Origin: Paenibacillus solani
GTDB taxonomy: Bacteria > Bacillota > Bacilli > Paenibacillales > Paenibacillaceae
Direction: 5' to 3'
NCBI RefSeq assembly: GCF_001277345.1
Contig: NZ_LIUT01000005.1
Location: 1-64,000, forward strand
DNA length: 64,000 bases
Translations under genes and position numbers: made by a program
Notes under the pieces: generated by a model
The model's database searches: none
What the model saw: the letters and a program-made list of their open reading frames with translations, nothing else
Told to the model about the DNA's origin: nothing
Part shown: positions 34,943-43,077 of the stretch, piece after piece
How positions within the stretch are numbered: the first letter of the stretch is position 1
Layout: every line of letters begins with the position of its first letter

Positions 34943-35702
34943 TTGTCTGCAATCGTTCAAAGCCAATTTGGCATCACGGTGCTGGATGTCATCAAGTTCC
35001 AGTACAAAACACGGCTGTTGTTCGATGATGTCCAATCCTGCTATACCGTCGCTTACATTCAGAAGGGCGAGGTGACAACGACCTCCTCCGAGAGAGAATA
35101 TGTGGCAGTGGCCGGGGATGTAATGATTCACCGTCCAAACGATCCTTTCAATGTAATCTCCAGAAGAGACGGAGTCCACTATCTGTTTAACATCCAAGTC
35201 AGCAGTGGGAGAGGAAGAAGACTTCTTCAAGCTATTCCCGTTAGGTAAAGTAATTCGGATTCGGGACCGAAACGAATATGAACGGAAGTTTGACGAGATG
35301 CGAAGCCTGTGGCTGCAGGAGGAGGACAATCTTCGGAATGTTCGGATCAGTTCATTAGCCTTGTACCTTCTTTATGAAGTTGCGGAAAGCGCCACACAGG
35401 GAGGGTGCCGCTCCACGTATGATCATGCCATTACGGATCGTTTCAACGAGGCATTGCAATACAATACATGGAAAACCGGATGGAGAGGGCATCACCCGGG
35501 AGGAGCTTGCCAAGCTGTATCACATGAATCCCGTGTACTTTAGCAGGGCATTTCAGAAAATATACAAATTAACGCCGATGCAGATGGTGCGAAAGCTGCG
35601 TCTGCAGCATGCGAAAAAGATGCTGGAGAGTACGGATTATACATTGGAGCATATCGCTCAAAAATGCGGTTATTTCGACGCATCGACTCACTTGAAATCG
35701 TA
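34943..35702 (+). pseudogene. Frameshifted AraC-family regulator
   Basis: A TTG start behind GGGGAGGAG opens an AraC-type cupin domain (SQFGITVLDVIKFQYKTRLL ... DVMIHRPNDPFNVISRR). Near 35205 the frame shifts by one base to a second frame (EEEDFFKLFPLGKVIRIRD ... SLALYLLYEVAES), and near 35480 by one more to a third, which encodes the helix-turn-helix (ITREELAKLYHMNPVYFSRAF, then TLEHIAQKCGYFDAS). The second helix-turn-helix stops early, about 15-20 residues short of the usual end. Three frames and a truncation make it a pseudogene unless the sequence has errors. It follows the maturase by 17 nt. Confidence 0.85.
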
Positions 35703-35718
35703 ATTTAATTATTAGACA

Positions 35719-35741
35719 GGGAGAGCCGATTGGACTCTCCC
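35719..35741 (+). terminator. Weak terminator-like hairpin
   Basis: GGGAGAG/CTCTCCC stem with a 9-nt loop and no T-run, between the AraC pseudogene and the convergent TetR gene. Confidence 0.4.
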
Positions 35742-35821
35742 TATACTTATTTCATGAGGATGATAAAACAAACTTTAAGGTCTGTCCTATGGATAATACC
35801 CTAACTTGTCCTCTCTCAAAT

Positions 35822-36445
35822 CTAGCCCTGATCCACCGTCTTTCCAGACAGTACATCCCATACACTCATCAGTTGAGTTATGGCAGCGTCAATTGCCTCA
35901 TACGGAACATTGTCCCGGGCTTGTGTCGAAATTCCTTGAAGAAATGTTTCAAACAAGGCGACCATCGCGGTGATATCCGTAGAATCGGGCAGCTCGCCAT
36001 TTGCTACGGCACGTTCTATACAGTCATTTAACCAACTGCGGACTCTTTCTCGTTCCTTGGTGAGCATCAGTCGGATGTGATTTTGCTCAGGAGAACAGGT
36101 TACAGCGGACAAAACCAATAGACAGCCTAAAGGGTGTGACTTCTCTGTCTGCATCCTTGCCGACCGTCGTAATCCCTGCTCGATGGCTTCTTTCGAGGGT
36201 ATACTTGCATCTCGGAAACTTTCCGAAACTTGTCCATAAGATGAAATATATTGATCAACCACTTCGTGGAACAGCGCTTCCTTGGATTCGAATGCCGCAT
36301 AAAAACTTGCCGCCGATATATTTCCCATCGCAGCGCGCAACTGAGCAAGTGAAGTGGATTCAAAGCCGTGTTCCCAGAATAGATGCATGGCGGCAGCAAC
36401 CGCCTCGTCACGGTTAAATGCGCGTGGGCGTCCCGTTCGTGGCAT
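35822..36445 (-). CDS. TetR-family regulator of the adjacent MFS gene
   Basis: 207 residues: TetR DNA-binding domain at about 10-58 (RDEAVAAAMHLFWEHGFESTS, then the recognition helix around SAASFYAAFESKEALF) and a C-terminal ligand domain of the TetR_C_11/YfiR-like kind. It is divergent from the MFS transporter with 123 nt between start codons; two copies of an operator-like sequence sit there. Expected to repress both genes until a drug-like ligand binds. Confidence 0.9.
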   Translation of the reverse strand: MPRTGRPRAFNRDEAVAAAMHLFWEHGFESTSLAQLRAAMGNISAASFYAAFESKEALFHEVVDQYISSYGQVSESFRDASIPSKEAIEQGLRRSARMQTEKSHPLGCLLVLSAVTCSPEQNHIRLMLTKERERVRSWLNDCIERAVANGELPDSTDITAMVALFETFLQGISTQARDNVPYEAIDAAITQLMSVWDVLSGKTVDQG

Positions 36446-36476
36446 AATATGACCTCCTTTATTAATTCTATACTAA

Positions 36477-36545
36477 TTGATCCAGAATTCATTGACAAGC
36501 AAACTTCGTTAATTTAATATATGGAATGATTGATCCATAATTCAT
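36477..36545. promoter_or_regulatory. Paired TetR operators
   Basis: TTGATCCAGAATTCAT (36477-36492) and TTGATCCATAATTCAT (36530-36545) differ at one of 16 positions, 53 nt apart start to start. Extended, each shows dyad symmetry (ATGATTGATCC..AATTCAT). They flank the MFS promoter. Confidence 0.65.
36492..36520 (+). promoter_or_regulatory. Sigma-A promoter of the MFS gene
   Basis: Perfect -35 TTGACA (36492), 17-nt spacer, -10 TAATAT (36515). The first operator ends in the -35 box and the second begins about ten nt after the -10, so a bound repressor would block it. Confidence 0.75.
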
Positions 36546-36568
36546 TTCAGCTAAAGGAGGAGACTCGA

Positions 36569-37768
36569 TTGTCTCAATATCCATCAATTACGAGTGCGGC
36601 AGAACCGGCTAACATTCCTGCCAAGCTTCCCTGGCTTGCGCTGCTCGCGCTCGCGATGACAGGATTCATCTGTATTCTTACCGAAACCATTCCAGCCGGC
36701 TTGCTACCGTTAATCGGAGAAGGGCTTCACATAACAAAAGCGATGGCAGGGCAGCTCGTCACCCTATATGCGATAGGCTCGCTCGTGGCAGCCATTCCGT
36801 TCGCCATGTTTACCGGCGGGGTTCGGCGGCGTCCACTGCTGCTTGCCATTATTGCGGGTTTCCTGGTATTCAACACCATTACCGCTTTGTCGGCCAGCTA
36901 TGCCTTGACGTTAGTTGCTCGATTTTTGGCTGGTGTGGCCGCCGGAGCGGCTTGGGGAATGATCGCTGGTTACGCGCGCCGTATGGTACCAGGTGTCTTA
37001 AAAGGACGCGCCTTGGCGGTTGCAATGGTAGGAACGCCGCTTGCTCTAACCTTCGGCGTACCAATCGGTACCTTACTCGGGGACCTGATCGGCTGGCGTG
37101 CCGTATTCGGGGTCATGTCTCTTCTTGCTCTTTTTTTAATCGGTTGGGTGCTGTGGAAAGTGCCGGATTATCCCGGGCAACCTGCCAATAAAAGAATGAC
37201 CGTAGGGCAGGTGTTTGTTATGCCTGGCATGCGCCCAATTCTCATGGTTGTGCTCACTTGGATGTTGGCACACAATATTTTATATACCTATATAGCTCCG
37301 TTTCTCGAGCCTTCTGGACTCGGAGGACGAGTTGATCTAGTCTTGCTGGTATTTGGCTTAGCTGCCCTTGTTTCCATCTGGGTCGTTGGCCTGCTCATCG
37401 ACCGCATGCTGCGCCTGCTGGTATTGATCAGCCTGCTCGGATTTGCACTTGCGTCCGTTGCCCTATGGATAGGCGGCGCATCCGCACCGATTGTCTATGC
37501 GGCCGTGACGTTATGGGGATTTACCTTCGGCGGCGCAGCCACGTTGCTGCAAACTGCGCAAGCTGTTGCAAGCGGTGAAGAAGGCCTAGATATCGCAATG
37601 CCCATCAATACCACAGTATGGAATTTGGCCATTGCTGGCGGAGGTATCGTAGGTGGTACTTTGCTGGAGCTCGTGGGTGTACAATCGTTTCCAGGAGTGC
37701 TATTGATTCTGCTGATTGTAGCATTGATTATCGCGTGGAGTGCGAAGAGACACGGTTTCTCCCGATAA
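36569..37768 (+). CDS. MFS efflux transporter (DHA1/AraJ-like)
   Basis: 399 residues with twelve predicted transmembrane helices. Signatures include LTETIPAGLLPLIGEGL in helix 1, the loop 2-3 motif FTGGVRRRPLLL and helix 4-5 sequence GMIAGYARRMV. These are typical of proton-driven drug or sugar efflux proteins (AraJ/YdhP-like). I choose TTG 36569, placed ideally behind AAAGGAGGAG; the upstream ATG at 36530 lies inside the operator. Controlled by the divergent TetR gene. Substrate unknown. Confidence 0.9.
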   Translation: MSQYPSITSAAEPANIPAKLPWLALLALAMTGFICILTETIPAGLLPLIGEGLHITKAMAGQLVTLYAIGSLVAAIPFAMFTGGVRRRPLLLAIIAGFLVFNTITALSASYALTLVARFLAGVAAGAAWGMIAGYARRMVPGVLKGRALAVAMVGTPLALTFGVPIGTLLGDLIGWRAVFGVMSLLALFLIGWVLWKVPDYPGQPANKRMTVGQVFVMPGMRPILMVVLTWMLAHNILYTYIAPFLEPSGLGGRVDLVLLVFGLAALVSIWVVGLLIDRMLRLLVLISLLGFALASVALWIGGASAPIVYAAVTLWGFTFGGAATLLQTAQAVASGEEGLDIAMPINTTVWNLAIAGGGIVGGTLLELVGVQSFPGVLLILLIVALIIAWSAKRHGFSR

Positions 37769-37880
37769 TAGAACATGATGAATTACAAGCGAAGCCTACG
37801 AATTCAGGTGAATTAAAAGTTTTGTAGATTAGGTTCAATGCTCCCGATGTTAATAAGAAAGCGTAAAACAGATCATATTA

Positions 37881-37920
37881 TGAGGTTAACCAGCTTGATC
37901 TGGTTGACCTCATTTGTGTT
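37881..37920 (+). terminator. Terminator-like hairpin after the MFS gene
   Basis: 13-bp stem TGAGGTTAACCAG/CTGGTTGACCTCA with one mismatch pair and a weak T-rich tail (TTTGTGTT). Confidence 0.6.
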
Positions 37921-38419
37921 ACAAAAACACTAGCATTTTTTGATAAAATACGGAATATTATTATATGTGCGAATCAGACTGAGGAATTAAAAAAATTGAA
38001 TTTTTATCAAATATAAAGTATTATTTTAAGAGTTATTTACTAACTTCTCAGTATCTCGAATCCGAACTTATATAACTCTTATTCCACAATTACTGCAAGC
38101 GAAATGCTAATATTTTGTGAAATTATACCTCTATAAATTGTCCCTTTGACTCAATTGAAGAGCGATAGCTTCCAAATAGTAGCAAGTAGCATCCCCCCCT
38201 TAGAATTGAAATTTTCCCATGTCACTGGATCGATTCATAAAGAGCTCCACAATACCATTTGGCATAACTCTGCATATGTCAGAATTTTGTGTTGGTGTAT
38301 GAAGAAATCCTTTCGGAGTTTTAATTAAATGTGAGCGCATACATGAATTTTTAAGGATGGCGAATAAGTCCACAATGGATGAAGTTGTCATTTTTGTTCA
38401 AAGACACTCCATAATAAAA
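37921..38419. other. AT-rich intergenic stretch, nothing identified
   Basis: About 500 nt of strongly AT-rich sequence before the orphan gene. Short open frames on both strands (near 38146-38391) lack ribosome sites and family features. It probably contains the orphan gene's promoter, but no -35/-10 pair stands out. Confidence 0.5.
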
Positions 38420-38438
38420 CGCTGGGTCTGCGCCAGCG
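38420..38438 (+). other. Hairpin just before the orphan gene
   Basis: CGCTGG-N7-CCAGCG perfect 6-bp stem, ending four nt before the AAGGAGG ribosome site; it could influence translation. Confidence 0.45.
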
Positions 38439-38457
38439 ATAAGGAGGACAAATCTTG

Positions 38458-39552
38458 ATGGATATAACTGTTGATTCAAATGATTATTTTAAAATGAATG
38501 GACGACCAGATGATCTATGGAGATATTTAGACTGTTATCAGCTCTCTCTTTATTTTGCGCTTAAAGATCGAATGCAGTTGGAAGCAGAACCTTATGCGAT
38601 TTTTTTAGAAAATCCCTCTTTCTATGTAGATATTGATGAGAATAATCAAATGCTAAAGGACATCATAATCCGGTTTCCTTGGAACCCGAGAACCCATCAT
38701 ATTTTTGATGTTGAAATGTATTCAAATCTCGGGAATAAACTATTTAATAATTTCGCTTTGGAGTTAAGCAAAGGACATTTAGTACCTTTCAGTACTTTCC
38801 CAAAAAGGGTTCCATTTTATAAAAACTTTGTTTCTGTTGAAAGTGAATTTAATATTTCAGAACACTATGAAGTATTTGATCATATTTTTATGGCAATTAA
38901 AATTGAAAACAATAAATTAATTTATATAGAAAACCCTTCGCTACTCAATAAAAGCCATGTTCCTTATAACGGAAATAGAAATTTTGGAATTATTGATCTA
39001 GCTGAAGTCGAACCTGCTTTTAGCTGCTATCTTAAGTATTTCAAGATTACGATCGACACCAATAAAATTAGCCTTTTCACCGAAGTGGATTATTTACTTG
39101 ATTTCTGTAAGCAAACACTCGCTTTCAGTGATTCACAGTCGCAGAGTAACGAAAATAGTATACATCATCCAAATATTAAAGGACTCAAGAAACTAATCGA
39201 ACTCCTGAAAAATGAAATGATCAATTTAGAAGGTAAAGCTCATTTTTATAACTGTAATTATTGTGAATTACTCGAATGGAGACTATCCATTATACAGCAG
39301 AAATCTTATATATTTCTTCAGTATTTGAAACAAAACCAATTTGAAATACAAGGCATAAACCATTTATTGTCTTCGTTAGAACATGCAAATAAGATGTGGT
39401 TTGCTTTAATAACTATGTTGCGGTTAACGATATCTAGAGGGAATTACCAAGAAAACACGATCATTGACCATTTAAACAATGTGATTAACGCAGAAGTTAC
39501 TCTGTTGGAAGATATAAGGAACTTAGTTGAAAAATACGAGACAAAGAAATAG
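38458..39552 (+). CDS. Orphan AT-rich protein, possibly BtrH/C39-like papain fold
   Basis: About 364 residues, no signal peptide or transmembrane helix. The first half has a conserved-looking layout: C26 in LDCYQLSLYFAL, H142 in FDHIFMAIKI and N159 in YIENPSL. A Cys-His-Asn order with this spacing is what BtrH-N/peptidase-C39-like proteins show, often in peptide or aminoglycoside pathways, but overall similarity is faint. The second half is alpha-helical. No biosynthetic partners lie next to it. Codon use is much more AT-rich than its neighbours, suggesting transfer. A TTG at 38455 is an alternative start. Confidence 0.55.
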   Translation: MDITVDSNDYFKMNGRPDDLWRYLDCYQLSLYFALKDRMQLEAEPYAIFLENPSFYVDIDENNQMLKDIIIRFPWNPRTHHIFDVEMYSNLGNKLFNNFALELSKGHLVPFSTFPKRVPFYKNFVSVESEFNISEHYEVFDHIFMAIKIENNKLIYIENPSLLNKSHVPYNGNRNFGIIDLAEVEPAFSCYLKYFKITIDTNKISLFTEVDYLLDFCKQTLAFSDSQSQSNENSIHHPNIKGLKKLIELLKNEMINLEGKAHFYNCNYCELLEWRLSIIQQKSYIFLQYLKQNQFEIQGINHLLSSLEHANKMWFALITMLRLTISRGNYQENTIIDHLNNVINAEVTLLEDIRNLVEKYETKK

Positions 39553-39661
39553 GTGAAGTATAGTGGCTTTATAAATAAGGTATCATCATTGCTCACCAAA
39601 TCTGCTGGTTCAGAGTTATAGAGAGCCGTAATTCTGTATATTTAGCTAATGGAATTTATAA

Positions 39662-39697
39662 AAAGGCTTCGCTCCTGATGATAGGAGCGAAGCCTTT
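39662..39697 (-). terminator. Bidirectional terminator between convergent operons
   Basis: Perfect 15-bp stem AAAGGCTTCGCTCCT/AGGAGCGAAGCCTTT with a 6-nt loop. On the minus strand it continues with TTTTTA-type sequence, so it best ends the 42742-39730 operon; it also serves the plus-strand orphan gene. Confidence 0.88.
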
Positions 39698-39729
39698 GTC
39701 ATTATTAGAACATAGAAAGAGTCTGCCTT

Positions 39730-41646
39730 TTACTCAATCATATACACATAAACCTGAGGAACGCGTAAAACCTGAGGAGCTCTATAGTTATTACTATTCC
39801 CGCTGTTGTCCTGCTCGTCACCCTGTGGATTGGTTTCCTCGGTAGCGGGGGAGCCGTCAAGGTCTTCTGTCTGATCGAGATCCGTTGTGTCCTCCTCTAC
39901 CTGGTTGGTCTCCGGTTCCATAGGGTCTGGAGCAGCTGGAGTTTGGCTTCCTGGTATCTCTACTTCCTGGTAGTCGTTTTCGAACGTTCCGATCAGGGTC
40001 ACGCTCCCCTCAGGGAAAGCCATGACTCCATTTAAGATAACATAGTGGCCGCCACGCTCCGCAAGGGCTTGGCCATAGCCGCCTTTCAGGATATTGACAG
40101 TGAACCGTACTTTCTCATTCGGGTACTGCTCGATATTGGGAATATTGATGTCAGTATAATTGAGCTTATACCCTGTGAATCCGTATTGATCGCCTTGGCG
40201 TTCGAAGATGGCCATCTCCTCTGGGCTCGCTCCTTCCAGATTGATGACCAGCAAGGATTTATCCGGCTGCACTTGATAGCCCTCGGCTGTGAACCCGAAG
40301 AGCTTTGTCAGATTAGAGTTTCGAACTTCATAGGCTGAATACAATATCAGGCCCCCAGTATCACCTTCTAACAGGATGACCGGATTGTTCTGTGTGCTTA
40401 GCGATTCTTCTATAGAAACTTTTTGGATCGAGATTTCGGATGGAAAGTCACGGTTTTGGAATACCTTTACGGTTTCGTCATCGTTCATGACTGCGAAATA
40501 CAGGGTATTTGCCTCAGCGACTCCAATGGCATAAGCCAATCCTCCAAAACGGTTCCCGCCTCCGCTAACAAAACTGAAGTTTCCGTCCATACCCGCCATA
40601 TGGAACAGGCGAACTGGATCGTGAATGGTCCAGGCCAGATGGGCAGCCTGCAATTTATTCGTCATATCCTCGTATCCGGACAGTACCTCATAGAGAGCTA
40701 CAGCATCTTCGTAATTATCCGCTTTTAGCATTGAATCAGCGGAGGCGATCCATTGTTTAATCTGCTGCTGAATATACTTCAGTATATCGGTGTTCTCCCG
40801 CTTGCTGCGGCTCAAATAGTCTTTGTAACCTAAGGCATGGGATATAAAATCGGCCGGCCGGTCACGCTCTGCGTCCTTCTGCAGCATGATGTGTACAAGT
40901 CCATCTGTTTTGTCCTTCAACCAGGCAGCGGACAGTGAGCGGCTGGCATATTCGGAACTCATGGCATGTGACCAATTTAGCAGCTCGGTATACTGACCGC
41001 CACCTGCCAAACGAGTCATAACCGACTCATCGTATCGTTGAAACAGGCTAAGCAGCTTCTCATTCTTCTGTTCTTCGCCGCCGTAGAAGGAGTCCGGAAT
41101 CTTAAGCAGATTCCATTTAAAACTGTTGTCGTCATATTGCTGTTTATCAAGATGCTCGTCGGCCTCACCCGTAAGTTGGCCGATGAATTGCAGAAATATC
41201 CGTTTCACATCATCAGGGATGCCATAATATGCAGCAATTTCATCATAGTATGAAGCGTAAGGGCCTTGATTCCCTGCCATCGTTGATTCTGTATCCAGCA
41301 GCTCGGCATATACATTCATGAAGCCGGAGAAATCGCCTGCTTCTCCCACCTCGTTCAATCGATAATCCAAAGTAGAGAGAATCTGCTTCATGGAAGTAAT
41401 AGGTTCAAGTTCTTGCAGTCTTGCAGCAAGTAGATCTTCTTTATATAGGAGAGATCGGTTATTCCGCGCCTTTTGAAATGCATCTTCTGCCTGGATCAGT
41501 CTCTTCTCTGCATACCAACGTTCAGCTTGATCTATCATCTCGATTTTCTGATAGATATGAATTCCCTTATATCCGATCAGCAGCAGAAGGACTATACATA
41601 TAAAAAAATACAAATTACGCAGGGTTAGCGTGTTTTTCATCGTCAT
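39730..41646 (-). CDS. Membrane-anchored TPR/beta-domain protein of the tubulin-GTPase locus
   Basis: 638 residues: a short cytoplasmic N-terminus, one transmembrane helix (about 11-30), a helical region with TPR-like character (AERWYAEKRLIQAEDAFQKA at 40-60, NYEDAVALYEVLSGYEDM near 315), then a beta-rich C-terminal domain (about 345-555) and an acidic low-complexity tail rich in Glu, Asp, Thr and Pro. The bulk is probably outside the membrane. Last gene of the three-gene minus operon, 15 nt after its neighbour. No family named. The tail composition resembles that of the GAP1-like protein in the divergent operon. Confidence 0.75.
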   Translation of the reverse strand: MTMKNTLTLRNLYFFICIVLLLLIGYKGIHIYQKIEMIDQAERWYAEKRLIQAEDAFQKARNNRSLLYKEDLLAARLQELEPITSMKQILSTLDYRLNEVGEAGDFSGFMNVYAELLDTESTMAGNQGPYASYYDEIAAYYGIPDDVKRIFLQFIGQLTGEADEHLDKQQYDDNSFKWNLLKIPDSFYGGEEQKNEKLLSLFQRYDESVMTRLAGGGQYTELLNWSHAMSSEYASRSLSAAWLKDKTDGLVHIMLQKDAERDRPADFISHALGYKDYLSRSKRENTDILKYIQQQIKQWIASADSMLKADNYEDAVALYEVLSGYEDMTNKLQAAHLAWTIHDPVRLFHMAGMDGNFSFVSGGGNRFGGLAYAIGVAEANTLYFAVMNDDETVKVFQNRDFPSEISIQKVSIEESLSTQNNPVILLEGDTGGLILYSAYEVRNSNLTKLFGFTAEGYQVQPDKSLLVINLEGASPEEMAIFERQGDQYGFTGYKLNYTDINIPNIEQYPNEKVRFTVNILKGGYGQALAERGGHYVILNGVMAFPEGSVTLIGTFENDYQEVEIPGSQTPAAPDPMEPETNQVEEDTTDLDQTEDLDGSPATEETNPQGDEQDNSGNSNNYRAPQVLRVPQVYVYMIE

Positions 41647-41661
41647 ATCGGTGTAGCCCCT

Positions 41662-42597
41662 CTAATCCCATTTTTGAAAATCAGGGTCCGAGCGGTATTG
41701 TTCATTGTAAATAGCAGATACCCGGTCCCGCAGGCCGTTCCACGATAAACCGGGATTGCGGCGAACGATTTGATACAAGCGGAGGAAGCGAGCCTTCGGT
41801 AATCCATCCGCATAGCGGCTAATAAAATCAGGAAATCTATCGATATAATTTTTCTTCCGTACCGCTGCTCCGGCGGCGTCAATCATAATCTGCGATCCTT
41901 GCTTCATATGCAAAATTTCCGCCTCATGCGTGAGCAGGTAGCTGATAGCTTTGCTATTAATCAATTCGCGCTTGAGCTTGGCAATCTCCCCGATATAGGC
42001 GGCCAAATCAGGGTTGAACTCATCCAGCAGCAGAGGTTCCAGCTCCAGCTCCATATCTTTTCGCAGACTGAAGCCTTGAAGAAGGACGATTTGTTGTAAA
42101 CGGATCGAGTCATTCTTGACGAGCGAGGCAATCTCCCGGACGATTTCATAGCCTAGCTGAGCATCCTCCTGCATGGCGGCAGAGGCCGTCGATTGGTTAA
42201 GATCAAGTCCATGAACAATCTTTTCCTTGTGAGTTCGCAGCAGCTTATTGAGGGCGTGCAGAGTCTCGGAATGCAGCATTCTACGCTGGACCATCAATAA
42301 GAGAACGAGCAGAACAGCCATACATGCAAAGGAAATTACGATCTGCCAGAAAGTCTGGCCAACAAGTACGGCAGAAAGCCCTATAATATAGAAAAGAAGC
42401 CGGTCGCTCTGCATGGATCGCTTGGCCATTTTCTCTGCCTGTTCCATAACCGGAACGAGAGCATGACGTTTACAGTACGCGCAGCTATCTTCCCATAGGA
42501 TCGTAAAATTGTGGCAATGTTTGCAAACTCTTAACTTTTGGTAGTTGTATCTCGTTTTATGATAGGGGCGAAGTTGTACCGGCTTTTTTTTATCCAT
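41662..42597 (-). CDS. Zinc-ribbon two-helix membrane protein
   Basis: 311 residues. N-terminal zinc ribbon CKHCHNF...CAYC (about residues 25-43), two hydrophobic helices (about 67-85 and 88-103), and a helical cytoplasmic domain. Its start overlaps the stop of the 50-aa gene by eight nt (ATGGATAA), so translation is coupled. Together with the zinc-ribbon GTPase of the divergent operon it repeats the theme of metal ribbons attached to membrane or P-loop proteins. Function unknown. Confidence 0.78.
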   Translation of the reverse strand: MDKKKPVQLRPYHKTRYNYQKLRVCKHCHNFTILWEDSCAYCKRHALVPVMEQAEKMAKRSMQSDRLLFYIIGLSAVLVGQTFWQIVISFACMAVLLVLLLMVQRRMLHSETLHALNKLLRTHKEKIVHGLDLNQSTASAAMQEDAQLGYEIVREIASLVKNDSIRLQQIVLLQGFSLRKDMELELEPLLLDEFNPDLAAYIGEIAKLKRELINSKAISYLLTHEAEILHMKQGSQIMIDAAGAAVRKKNYIDRFPDFISRYADGLPKARFLRLYQIVRRNPGLSWNGLRDRVSAIYNEQYRSDPDFQKWD

Positions 42598-42742
42598 GCT
42601 GTTCCCTCTGTGTGTTGGCTATTTCAAGTAATGTCTGATGCAGCTGCTCTGGTGTTGGAGCATTCTTCTTACGTTTGAAATAGGCCGAAATTTTGATGAT
42701 GACAAAAAGAAACAAAATCCCGAGACATCCGTATGTAATCAT
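42590..42742 (-). CDS. 50-aa membrane protein heading the minus-strand operon
   Basis: ATG at 42742 behind AGGAAAGG with 8-nt spacing opens 50 codons: a hydrophobic helix (YGCLGILFLFVIIKISAYF) followed by a basic patch (KRKK) and a helical tail ending in Q-E-Q-H-G. The stop TAA lies inside ATGGATAA, shared with the start of the 311-aa gene, which is strong evidence that it is a real gene. Predicted single-pass with a cytoplasmic C-terminus. It has no recognised family. Confidence 0.72.
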   Translation of the reverse strand: MITYGCLGILFLFVIIKISAYFKRKKNAPTPEQLHQTLLEIANTQREQHG

Positions 42743-42761
42743 GTATATATTCCTTTCCTAT

Positions 42762-42789
42762 ATTGTAATGTGTACAAATCAATAGACAA
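42762..42789 (-). promoter_or_regulatory. Putative promoter of the minus-strand operon
   Basis: On the minus strand TTGTCT (42789-42784), 16-nt spacer, TACAAT (42767-42762), ending 19 nt before the 50-aa ORF. Confidence 0.45.
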
Positions 42790-43077
42790 CAGTCAGGGTG
42801 ACTTTAGTCAGGGAATACGACTGCTTATGTTGAACTTTGGCAGTTATAATTATATCATATTGACATAACGCTGGGAGATTTTAGTGACGCCTATGGTATT
42901 TTTTGTGGGATTCCACCGAGGTTATGTAAGTTCTGATGATGGCTTTAAGTTCTTCTTAATATTTTCTTAAGACTTATGGCCTATAGTTAGATTATTTAAA
43001 TGAGAGTAGCGGGAGAAGCGACAAACAAAATGCTGGCATCCCCTGATGCTTAACTACATAAATGAAGGAGTAATTCG
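42790..43077. other. Divergent control region of the two operons
   Basis: The 335-nt interval between the divergent start codons. Apart from the minus-strand promoter it contains a TTGACA at 42859 without a matching -10, and an AT-rich stretch at 42940-43000 likely to hold the plus-strand promoter. No obvious operator palindrome is seen. Confidence 0.5.

Noticed and set aside
38146..38391. Overlapping 60- and 63-codon frames on opposite strands
   Set aside because: No ribosome sites, no family resemblance, and random-looking AT-rich composition.
42859..42900. TTGACA as a promoter for the VWA operon
   Set aside because: No -10 hexamer at 16-18 nt; the start codon lies more than 200 nt away.
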